A DNA stretch of 64,000 nucleotides from Heliopora coerulea (Eukaryota > Cnidaria > Anthozoa > Scleralcyonacea > Helioporidae), in assembly GCA_030142905.1 (NCBI GenBank), contig JASJOG010000002.1:6990501-7054500 (forward strand). The letters run 5' to 3'. How positions within the stretch are numbered: position 1 is the stretch's first letter; every line of letters begins with the position of its first letter. Positions 39,501-43,905 of the stretch are shown piece after piece. Both the position numbers and the translations under genes were made by a program. The notes below the pieces were generated by a model. That model had not been told where the DNA came from. It saw nothing but the letters and a program-made list of their open reading frames with translations, and made no database searches.

Positions 39501-41286
39501 AGCCTGTGTATTGCAGTAATGTTGCCTACAGGTTGCCTACAGTGTGGTGCTGGTGGCACAGTGGCAGTGCACGTGTCTCTCACTATTGTGACTAGGGTTC
39601 GATTCCGGCTCCGTGTGGTTATCTGATTAAAATTGCCTTGGTCATATGTGAGAACAGTGTTGTCCTGTTTCTCTACCAAGCATCGGAGGTTTTCTCCGGG
39701 TACTCCGGTTTGCTCCTGTAGTAACACTGGACCCATAAGGGGTGGTCCTTACTGGACCTCTAGGGAGAACAGCTTATGTAGTTGATAGGGTTATCCAGTA
39801 TAAATAAAGGTACTTTACTTTTGCTTTTGCCTTCGCTTTGCTTTGCTTTGCTTTGCTTTGCTTTACTTTACGACCAAGACTGCTCAGTTATGTTCAAGTT
39901 AGATGCTTGTACCTGAGCTGCCCGTCTGAGTGTCAGTAGCTAAATGATTAGAGCGTCTCACCGACCATTAGAAGGTTAGGGTTCCGATCCCTGTCAGGGC
40001 CTCAGAAATCGTTTTTCTGAGGAGAGAGCTTGACGAACGTTGATTGATCATCCAAGTTCCCCCCACTCCCAATATACATTGCATTGAATATCATTAACAT
40101 ACCCTGGCTGCCGCTTAGGCAGCACATGCTTCGAACTTGCACCTGAGCTCGCCAACTGAGTTTTGGCAGCTCAATGATTAGAGCGTCTCACCTGTCATTA
40201 GGAAGTTGCGAGTTTGTTCTCCGCCTTGGGCTCAGAAATTGTTTTCCCGAGGTTAGAGCTTGACGAACGTTCACCTATCATCCGACTGTATATTCGTATT
40301 GGTTTGCAAGTATACTTGTAGGTATATAAGTATACTGTATGCGTAAAATGTAGTAAACTGCTGTACCCTGGTTAGTTTCCATCTGGAGTACCCTTATTAG
40401 TTTCTTGTGATGTCCCTTAAAGTCGCATGAAGTCAACATTAATGACAAAAATCAAGGCCCAGCAGAGAATACGGAAAATAGCCATAAAATCATTTGACCA
40501 AGAGCTGAAGGTCATGTGAAGTGAAAATGAAATTCGGAAGAAATTCCCTCGTGATTTTATAGCTGCTTTCCGCATTCTGCGGAGAATTCTTGTCATTAAG
40601 CTAGGATTTCGGTCGTGTTTGTCAATAGCTTATTTTTTGTCGTGAAAATTAGAGTGTCAAAGACTTTTATTAATTTGATGAATTAACCTACCCTGCTGGA
40701 GTCAACTAGAAAAGTTGACTAGAACGGGATTCGAACTCGCATCTTCAAGTTATCAGACCGCTGTCCTACCAATCGAGCTATCGAGTTATCTCGAAACAGT
40801 ATGCTCGTTTTATCCATTTTAAGATATCCAGTATTAGGTTATCGCAAGAATCTCTCGAGCATTCAAAATCTTGTTATTTTCTCTTTGTATAGTTATATTC
40901 TCCCGTCGTTATGTGACTCGGCTGAAGCTTGTATGAGAGCCTTATTGGGTGATGAGGTAGGCTCTTCAGTTTTTCTCTTAATTTTAGAAGTGTTAAGTAA
41001 TTGCCTTTCTTTTCAAGCAACGTTTACCCACCTTTTTTCCTTCGTACAACAGCTTCCACCATTAGCAGAAGAACACTTGCGTAACCGTCCAAACAAGAAC
41101 GCTGTTAAATCGTTAGAAAGAGTTTTGTCCATCCACAGCAAATACTGGTTATCGCTGAAGCGTACGCAGACGCAAGTACAGTATTCAATGTTGGAAGCGA
41201 AACTACGAGAAAAAGAAGAAGCCGAGACAGTGTCGGCTCTTACATCTCTTTCTCTACAAGTCGTAGCGGATGATAGTTCAAAGTAA
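10548..41286 (+). CDS. HDAC4: Class IIa histone deacetylase (HDAC4/5/7/9-like), 18 exons, 5' end missing
   Basis: Zn-dependent lysine deacetylase of the class IIa type, which shuttles between nucleus and cytoplasm and represses MEF2-type transcription factors. Exons: 10548-10679, 14939-15036, 22615-22722, 25054-26181, 27803-27852, 28175-28233, 28849-28901, 28979-29032, 29766-29819, 31833-31888, 32192-32279, 35862-35981, 36113-36170, 37828-37867, 39082-39200, 39414-39483, 40893-40956, 41053-41286. All introns are AG/GT and the phases close: 2 + 861 codons including TAA. Numbering from the first full codon: SEPNLK site at Ser1, RQTQSAP at Ser260, Gln-rich block about 270-410, RAHSSP at Ser428, deacetylase domain about 442-815. 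Structural Zn ligands are Cys456, Cys458, His464 and Cys538; general-base pair His589-His590; catalytic Zn ligands Asp627, His629 and Asp721; catalytic Tyr763. A C-terminal export-like segment ([13 protein letters not shown]) matches the family. The MEF2-binding helix expected before SEPNLK was not found. The family call is very secure; which vertebrate paralogue is closest is not meaningful here. Confidence 0.96.
10680..14938 (+). other. HDAC intron 1
   Basis: 4.3 kb with no recognisable gene. It holds a telomere-like stretch (GGGTTAGGGTTAGGGG, about 11367-11405), a short CCATCTTGGGAGG tandem repeat (about 11571-11625) and open frames (11577-11912, 14159-14422) with no recognisable motif. 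Confidence 0.6.
14939..15036 (+). CDS. HDAC4: HDAC exon 2: Asn/Ser-rich linker
   Basis: Acceptor TCCTTGCAG and donor GAGAG|GTAAGT. It completes the codon split at 10679 and gives a low-complexity Asn/Ser/Glu linker that contains SSPT. This is comparable to the Ser-rich linker after the NLS in vertebrate HDAC4. It is too short to be found as an open frame alone; splice sites and phase support it. Confidence 0.8.
16656..16905. mobile_element. MITE with GGTTGGTTCACACG ends
   Basis: AAGGTTGGTTCACACG at the left and CGTGTGAACCAAGCTT at the right. The interior has inverted hexamer-like arrays (CATAAG and CTTATG), so a transcript would fold into a long hairpin. Confidence 0.8.
18860..19080. mobile_element. 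PIF/Harbinger-type MITE, 221 bp, TAA target duplication
   Basis: Inverted ends GGGGCTGATT and AATCAGCCCC are flanked by TAA on both sides (18857-18859 and 19081-19083). A 3-bp TAA duplication is the PIF/Harbinger pattern. It landed inside an older dispersed repeat that continues on the other side (GATAATAGAAGTC). Confidence 0.8.
20450..20693. mobile_element. Near-perfect palindromic MITE (about 100-bp arms)
   Basis: The left arm reads from GGTATAAAAC through CAGATTCCG, ACTCAAGAT and TAAACAGTGATATTTCG; the right arm is its reverse complement, through CGAAATATCACTGTTTA, ATCTTGAGTTTTC and GGAATCTG to GTTTTATAC. The loop is under 30 bp. A relative with the same outer motifs is at 44781-44963. 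Confidence 0.85.
21096..21474. mobile_element. MITE, 379 bp, 8-bp target duplication (hAT-like)
   Basis: Ends CATTGAACTCTAAAA and the inverted TTTTTACAGTTCAATG; flanked by GGCTAAAC at 21088-21095 and 21475-21482. An 8-bp duplication with CA ends suggests a hAT-mobilised element. GGTCAATTTGCA is locally tandem-repeated inside. Confidence 0.85.
22615..22722 (+). CDS. HDAC4: HDAC exon 3: 36-codon linker exon ([12 protein letters not shown])
   Basis: Acceptor TTGTTTAG and donor CTTAC|GTGAGT flank exactly 36 open codons in phase 0 at both ends. The peptide has [20 protein letters not shown], which resembles the SPSLPNITLG segment at this point of vertebrate class IIa enzymes. Since its neighbours also meet in phase 0, it could be skipped without loss of frame. 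It is therefore a candidate cassette exon. Confidence 0.75.
22975..23350. repeat. ATTT/ATTG-rich low-complexity tract
   Basis: Imperfect tetranucleotide runs such as TTGATTGATTGATT and TTTATTTATT over nearly 400 bp. Confidence 0.8.
23433..23807. mobile_element. MITE with AAGCCTAGTCCACACGAGCA ends
   Basis: The left end AAGCCTAGTCCACACGAGCA is mirrored by TGCTCGTGTGGCCTAGGCTT at the right. Interior sub-repeats around GCAAATTTTCTGTGGCAAG recur inverted. The 84-residue open frame in it is not a gene. Confidence 0.85.
25054..26181 (+). CDS. HDAC4: HDAC exon 4: long Gln-rich exon, second and third 14-3-3 sites, start of catalytic domain
   Basis: A 1128-bp phase-0 exon, acceptor AATGAAG and donor GTGAG|GTAACT. 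It carries RQTQSAP, a Gln-rich probably helical block (residues about 270-410), an Ala run, LSRAHSSP, and then the opening of the deacetylase fold with [17 protein letters not shown] and SHPEHPGR. The last of these holds three structural zinc ligands. The open frame runs on past the donor to 26346, but homology stops at Cys-Glu and resumes in the next exon. Open frames on the other strand here are shadows of the CAG/CAA-rich coding. Confidence 0.95.
26478..26853. mobile_element. GGTCGGCACTAG-type MITE, copy B, complete, 9-bp target duplication
   Basis: Left GGTCGGCACTACAACG, right CGTTCTAGTCCCGACC; flanked by CGTATTGAC on both sides (26469-26477 and 26854-26862). 376 bp with terminal repeats of about 80 bp and a TTAGGG-like core. 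A 9-bp duplication fits MULE or Merlin-type transposases; which one is not decidable here. Confidence 0.85.
26478..27133. repeat. Duplicated block, copy 1 (partner 34491-35102)
   Basis: MITE copy B plus 280 bp of single-copy-looking intron match 34491-35102 at high identity, for example ATGAAATGCATTGCATATTA and GGAAGCAATAGATTGTTCAT in both. Homology stops at GGTTGTA. Confidence 0.9.
27803..27852 (+). CDS. HDAC4: HDAC exon 5
   Basis: Acceptor CCATTTCAG, donor CACAG|GTTAGT. Encodes [16 protein letters not shown], the family segment following the CECIRGRKATLEELQTVH alignment of vertebrate enzymes. It ends two bases into a serine codon. Confidence 0.92.
28175..28233 (+). CDS. HDAC4: HDAC exon 6
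   Basis: Acceptor TTATTGCAG, donor AACG|GTAAGG. Completes Ser and continues [13 protein letters not shown], matching SEAHTLLYGTNPL of the family. Ends in phase 1. Confidence 0.9.
28849..28901 (+). CDS. HDAC4: HDAC exon 7: carries the fourth structural zinc cysteine
   Basis: Acceptor AATTTTAG, donor TTAGGG|GTATGT. Encodes [17 protein letters not shown]. The Cys of LPC lines up with human HDAC4 Cys751 in the class IIa zinc-binding subdomain. The only longer open frame here is in another reading frame and is spurious. Confidence 0.88.
28979..29032 (+). CDS. HDAC4: HDAC exon 8
   Basis: Acceptor CATATCAG, donor CGAATG|GTGAGT. Encodes [18 protein letters not shown], matching the DSDTIWNEVHSAGAAR core of class IIa enzymes. 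Phase 0 at both ends. Confidence 0.95.
29766..29819 (+). CDS. HDAC4: HDAC exon 9
   Basis: Acceptor TTCTTCTAG, donor CTAAAG|GTTAGT. Encodes [18 protein letters not shown], matching AVGCVVELVFKVATGELK. Phase 0 at both ends, 54 bp. Confidence 0.95.
29872..30028. mobile_element. Palindromic element (CTTCGTCAGAG family)
   Basis: Arms AAAAAGTCCAAAGGTTAGTA and TCAACCTTTTAACTTTT, with GTGACTGATCGTAAAGAATTC inverted as GAATTTTTCGTGATCAGTC. Related one-armed copies lie at 42797-42987 and 47604-47784. Confidence 0.75.
30760..30805. repeat. GT and poly-G microsatellite
   Basis: A GTGTGTGT run passes into an uninterrupted G stretch and GGAAGGGGGGG. The proline/threonine-rich open frame opposite it is an artefact of this repeat. 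Confidence 0.9.
31833..31888 (+). CDS. HDAC4: HDAC exon 10: catalytic His-His
   Basis: Acceptor TTTTCATCAG, donor GCCAT|GTGAGT. Encodes [18 protein letters not shown]. The GHH pair is the general-base and general-acid histidine pair of the deacetylase active site. Ends two bases into Met. Confidence 0.95.
32192..32279 (+). CDS. HDAC4: HDAC exon 11
   Basis: Acceptor TTATTCTAG, donor GACTGG|GTAAGT. Encodes [18 protein letters not shown] and ends KVLIVDW, the conserved strand just before the zinc-binding DxH. Confidence 0.95.
32873..33484. mobile_element. CAGTGGCGTAACG-ended transposon remnant (612 bp)
   Basis: Ends CAGTGGCGTAACGGGG and inverted CTCGTTATGCCACTG; GC-rich sub-terminal blocks (CCCCGGGCGGCACTTTTTTT and AGGCGGGCGGCATT) are also inverted. 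Flanks GGTTGATT and TGTTGATC agree at 6 of 8 positions, consistent with an old 8-bp hAT-like duplication. No transposase left. Confidence 0.7.
33975..34250. mobile_element. Decayed MITE (GTCCACACGAAAACG family)
   Basis: CACGTCCACACCTAAACGCA at the left and CGTATACGTGTGAGCGGGGCC at the right flank (34229-34249), with GAAAACG motifs repeated throughout. I name it a MITE from this pattern, which is common in cnidarian introns; ends not exact. Confidence 0.5.
34491..35419. mobile_element. Composite element: MITE copy C, carried intron DNA, MITE end D
   Basis: From GGTCGGCACTAGAACG (34491) through a complete MITE (to 34820), then 282 bp copied from the 26854-27133 type flank, then MITE part D (about 35103-35419) ending AGTGCCGACC. 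Flanks AATTTTGAA (34482-34490) and AATCATTAA (35420-35428) agree at 6 of 9, a plausible decayed 9-bp duplication of the whole 929-bp unit. Confidence 0.7.
35567..35640 (+). repeat. tRNA-like sequence (SINE remnant)
   Basis: CGGTAGCTCAGTTCGGGG resembles an A box and TTTCGAATCTAGCCC a B box, spaced as in a tRNA, but the acceptor stem does not pair. A remnant in the opposite orientation is at about 34396-34450. Confidence 0.45.
35693..35756. repeat. CA/TA/GT microsatellite, self-complementary
   Basis: A CACACACA run, a short TATATA and then GTGGGTGTGTGTG, so the two sides can pair. It lies about 105 bp before HDAC exon 12. Confidence 0.9.
35862..35981 (+). CDS. HDAC4: HDAC exon 12: zinc-binding DIHHGNGT
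   Basis: Acceptor GCATGGTTAG, donor GAGGAG|GTGAGA. Forty codons beginning [15 protein letters not shown]. Asp and the second-next His are catalytic zinc ligands (human HDAC4 Asp840 and His842). [13 protein letters not shown] follows as in the family. Phase 0 at both ends. Confidence 0.95.
36113..36170 (+). CDS. HDAC4: HDAC exon 13
   Basis: Acceptor AAATTTAG, donor CTTG|GTAAGT. Encodes [19 protein letters not shown], matching the GTGPGVGFNVNMAFTGGL loop. Ends in phase 1, completing Asp in the next exon. Confidence 0.94.
36171..37827 (+). other. HDAC intron 13
   Basis: Contains an inverted pair at about 36230-36315 (GCTTTATCGGATTTAAAACA and GATCCGATAAAACACG), a TA/TATG microsatellite at 36525-36590, and GGGGGAGCAGAGGGGG and CTGGCGCCACCACTG motifs (37100-37450) that look like ends of a decayed transposon. 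Confidence 0.5.
36525..36590. repeat. (TA)n then (TATG)n microsatellite
   Basis: About 20 TA dinucleotides followed by six TATG units. Confidence 0.95.
37828..37867 (+). CDS. HDAC4: HDAC exon 14 (40 bp)
   Basis: Long T-rich tract and acceptor TTTGCAG, donor TTTCAG|GTGAAG. Encodes [12 protein letters not shown] between split Asp and Arg codons, matching the [13 protein letters not shown] motif. Confidence 0.94.
38778..39045. repeat. GTG/GAT trinucleotide-rich tract
   Basis: Runs of GGTGGTGGTG and GATGGTGATGG with decay, ending about 35 bp before HDAC exon 15. Valine- and threonine-rich open frames here are repeat artefacts. Confidence 0.9.
39082..39200 (+). CDS. HDAC4: HDAC exon 15: zinc-binding Asp
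   Basis: Acceptor CTTTACAG, donor GCTT|GTAAGT. Encodes [20 protein letters not shown] then FDAASGH. The Asp of GFDA is the third catalytic zinc ligand (human Asp934). It lies directly after about 280 bp of GTG/GAT repeat. Confidence 0.95.
39414..39483 (+). CDS. HDAC4: HDAC exon 16
   Basis: Acceptor CACTCTAG, donor GGAGG|GTAGGT. Encodes [15 protein letters not shown] then IVLALEG. A donor four bases later would put TAG in frame, so the chosen site is the only coding one. The exon ends GG, leaving the next exon to finish Gly and supply the catalytic aromatic residue. Confidence 0.93.
39537..39868 (+). repeat. SINE, family 2, with (CTTTG)n tail
   Basis: A box-like GGCACAGTGGCAGTGCACG, B box GGTTCGATTCCGG, then a body with TCTCCGGGTACTCCGGTTTGC, and a CTTTG pentamer tail (about 39830-39868). 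The body motif is one I recall from coral SINEs. It lies in the intron after HDAC exon 16. Confidence 0.7.
39901..40053 (+). repeat. tRNA-derived SINE, family 1 copy 2
   Basis: GTAGCTAAATGATTAGAGCG, then GGTTCCGATCCC, CTCAGAAATCG and the GAGCTTGACGAACGTT tail. The leader is partly lost. Confidence 0.8.
40105..40284 (+). repeat. tRNA-derived SINE, family 1 copy 3
   Basis: Leader GGCTGCCGCTTAGGCAGCAC, CAGCTCAATGATTAGAGCG, decayed B box AGTTTGTTCTCC, tail GAGCTTGACGAACGTTCACC. It lies in tandem with copy 2. Confidence 0.8.
40715..40793 (-). repeat. tRNA-like sequence (SINE remnant)
   Basis: In minus sense GATAGCTCGATTGGTAGGAC and GAGTTCGAATCCCG are A and B boxes, but the ends do not form an acceptor stem. 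Read as a pseudo-tRNA or SINE, not a tRNA gene. Confidence 0.5.
40893..40956 (+). CDS. HDAC4: HDAC exon 17: catalytic Tyr position
   Basis: Acceptor TTTGTATAG, donor GATGAG|GTAGGC. The first base completes Gly; the next codon is TAT (40894-40896), so the motif reads EGGY, then [20 protein letters not shown]. Vertebrate class IIa enzymes have EGGHDL here. The Tyr is unambiguous from the splice phase and from downstream homology in the same frame. Confidence 0.93.
41053..41286 (+). CDS. HDAC4: HDAC exon 18: C-terminus and export signal
   Basis: Acceptor TACAACAG. Encodes [20 protein letters not shown], then SIHSKYW, then [15 protein letters not shown] as a C-terminal leucine-rich export-like segment, and stops at TAA 41284-41286. 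The 96-bp intron before it is open in the same frame. Confidence 0.95.
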   Translation, partial: LPPLAEEHLRNRPNKNAVKSLERVLSIHSKYWLSLKRTQTQVQYSMLEAKLREKEEAETVSALTSLSLQVVADDSSK

Positions 41287-41293
41287 GTTTATG

Positions 41294-41299
41294 AATAAA
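41294..41299 (+). promoter_or_regulatory. Candidate poly(A) signal of the HDAC gene
   Basis: AATAAA begins eight bases after the HDAC stop codon. A GT-rich stretch follows from about 41310, as expected of a downstream element. If used, the 3' UTR would be very short. Unproven. Confidence 0.4.
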
Positions 41300-41309
41300 T
41301 GTCTTATCA

Positions 41310-41680
41310 ACTTTCGTTGTAGTTGTGTTGTTGGTGTTATGGTGGTGGTTGTTCTTGCTGTTGATATGGTTGGTTGTGGTCAATAGTGTTTGTTGTTGTT
41401 GGTTATCGTTGCTGTCGTTGTAATATGGTGGTGGTCATGGTGATGGTGATGGTGTTGCTTTACTGTTGTTAATGTTGCTGTTGTTGTTGTTGTTGATGGC
41501 GGTGGTGGTGGTGGTACTGTTGTCGTTGATGGTGGTAATGGTGATGGTGGCGGTGTTGTTGTTAGTGTTGCTGCTGTTGTTGTTAGTGTTGCTGCTGTTG
41601 TTGTTGTTGTTGTCGTCGTCGTCGTTGTTGTTGTTGATGATGGTGGTAGGACTGTTGTTAGTGTTGATGTTGTTGGATAT
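41310..41680. repeat. GTT/GTG/GCT trinucleotide tract
   Basis: Imperfect GTTGTTGTT and GGTGGTGGT units for about 370 bp, directly after the HDAC stop. The leucine-rich 78-codon open frame in it is an artefact. A weaker continuation lies at 41960-42290. Confidence 0.9.
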
Positions 41681-41774
41681 CGTTCCTCAAGCCCTAACCT
41701 GAACCTCTAGATATCTAAGATGTCTCTCAGCCTCAACATCTACAACATATATCTACTTCATAATCATCAACATG

Positions 41775-41956
41775 TCGTGGATGCCGCTTAGGCAGCACGT
41801 ATGTCGAACTTGCTCCTGAGCTCACCACCTGAGCCTCGGTAGCTCAATGGTTAAAAGCGTCCTACCGGTTATCGGAAAGTTGCGGGCTCGTTTCCCGTAT
41901 TGGGCTCAGAAATAGTTTTTCTGAGGTTAAAGCTTGACAAACGTTCTCTAGTCGTC
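41775..41956 (+). repeat. tRNA-derived SINE, family 1 copy 4
   Basis: GGATGCCGCTTAGGCAGCAC leader, GGTAGCTCAATGGTTAAAAG A box, GGGCTCGTTTCCCG B box, AAGCTTGACAAACGTTC tail. Confidence 0.8.
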
Positions 41957-42796
41957 AATGTTGATGTTGGTGATGTTGTTGGCATTGTTAGTTGAGGTAG
42001 CTAATGCTGCTGTAATAGTTCTTGGTGCTCATGTTTTCTGTTGGTATAGTTGATAGCGTTGGCGATATTGGTGCTGTAGTTGCACTTATCTTCGTTGTTT
42101 GTTCCTTGCTTGACGCTGTCTTTATTGTCGCTTTTCATGTTGGATGCAGTTTCCCTTGTTACCGTTGTTGTTGTTGCTCTTGTGCTCCCGTTATCATCGC
42201 TGTAAAACGGTTGTTGCTGTTTCTGCTGTTGATGGTGGTAGTGCTTGCTTACTTTGTGGGTGCGGTAGTTGTTGGTAATTGCATTTGCCAGTGATTGTTG
42301 CTTTCTACAGCTGGTCAGAAAAGACCCTTGTTCAGACAAATTAGATCTGATTTGATATATGGTTATACGCCTTTTTCATCCTTACAATAGGAATTCAGAT
42401 GTTCCTATGGAAGAAATGGAGCCTTAAACTCGAAACGTATCAGAGGCAATTGTCAAATCACCACAGCAGGAGGCGCATCTTTGCCGAAAGATCTGCCTCA
42501 ATCGGAAGCTGTTCAGGACAACAATATTTACCAAGAAGGCAAAGGAGACGTATTACGACCGCTACCGTGAAGATAAAACGGAGTAACTCTCACAGAAACA
42601 ACTGCTTGAAATAAATTGTATTTAGACAAGCATTCATCTCAAAGCTTGAATAAATACTTAGGAATTCACTAAACCTTACTTGAATTGAAAGATAGACTCG
42701 ATTAAACTGAATTAAATTGTAGGCTACTGTTGAACTGTAGAGTGTATCACAGTGTTCAAACAGCCTACTCATCCGATTAAGCTGTGACTTCCTTGC

Positions 42797-42987
42797 TTAA
42801 AAAGTTCAAAAGGCTGGTAACTGCCGTGACTAATCGGAAGAATTCTGACGTCTCGAGCAAACGCCCTTCGTCAGAGTGAAACGTGTTATGAAACCTTAAT
42901 ACCAACTACTGGTAGATTAGGTACGAAAAGAAGTCATGTGACAAATAGTTAACCAATGAACTTTGAGAAAAACAAACAAATCAACGA
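42797..42987. repeat. CTTCGTCAGAG-family element, copy
   Basis: GGTAACTGCCGTGACTAATC, TCTCGAGCAAACGCCCTTCG and AAAACAAACAAATCAAC in the same order as at 47604-47784. Confidence 0.7.
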
Positions 42988-43577
42988 TTGGGTAACGGCA
43001 GGGACGTCATTTGCTATTTTTAACGACGACCCGTAAACCGGCATTGGGTGAAACTATCAGAGACCACAGCCTACAGGGGAATAGAAATATGCGTGGGGTA
43101 AAAAAAGACAAAACAAGGGAAAACAGGGCACAACTTGGTGTTTTTACCCGCCCATGATAGACAAAAACAAGAGCTTGTCAGGCGTTAAATAAAACAAGAA
43201 CGTTGAGCCCATGGGGGAAAATGAGACGCCTTTGTTGTCTTTTGCGGTCATCGTCGCCACTGAAGGTGGAGGAGATGGCAGAATGCCATCTCCTCATGAT
43301 TTCCTAGTCAGTTGCTTCTCCGTAACCCAACTCCCTCACGGTACTGATGACCTAATACATCCATTTTCACAGAAAGAAAGCGGCGATATGTTTCTGAAAC
43401 CATATAGGAACAGGCTTCTAACTTCGTCGGAATTAGTCTTGAAGTTCTTATGACCGATTGACAAGCAAAAAATATTTCGTAATTCGATAAAGTTACTATA
43501 TTTTGAGAAACTTGTTCACCAGTATTTTAATACGGATAAGTTATGTACAAAATGAATGGTTAGTTTCTGAAAGTATA

Positions 43578-43905
43578 TCAGTCAGAGTCGACCAGGGTTA
43601 TATCCTCAAGATCCGAGACTGAGCCGCTGGTAGCGTGCATTCGTGTGTATCCCCGAGACTGTCGACGTTGCTGGTGGATTTTTGACTTGAAGTAACTCGT
43701 ATTCAACCCAGAGTCTTCATCTGACGAGCAGTCACTCGTTGCGTAACCGCGCGATGCCCTACGCTGTTGTTTGATCTTATCCGAGAATGTTTTGACTTCC
43801 TTTCTTGCTAATTGCCTGGCATTACGACGCAATTTAGAACTTTTCAATCTAGGAACGCAATGGGACGAAAAACCAATTAGTAACTTCTTTAGGTCAAGAG
43901 TCGAA
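43578..43905 (-). CDS. LRR protein exon 5: cytoplasmic tail
   Basis: The acceptor TTTCTTTCGCCAG at 43906 gives the phase needed after exon 4; an alternative acceptor about 38 bp upstream (AATACAG) does not. The tail is basic, then Ser/Asp/Glu-rich, with a near-tandem duplication about 32 residues apart: [12 protein letters not shown] and QQRRQSRGY. It ends LVDSD at a stop. RRxS is a basophilic-kinase consensus, so phosphorylation is plausible. Confidence 0.7.

Larger units (their letters stand above)
41300..43577. other. Region between the two convergent genes
   Basis: GTT/GTG microsatellite, one SINE, Gly- and Leu-type repeat frames and a palindromic-family remnant. No gene recognised. Confidence 0.6.

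Noticed and set aside
40715..40793. tRNA gene on the - strand
   Set aside because: A and B boxes are present but the acceptor stem does not pair and flanks are repetitive; better read as a SINE remnant.
41466..41702. Leucine/valine-rich open frame resembling a membrane protein
   Set aside because: Pure translation of the GTT/GTG repeat.
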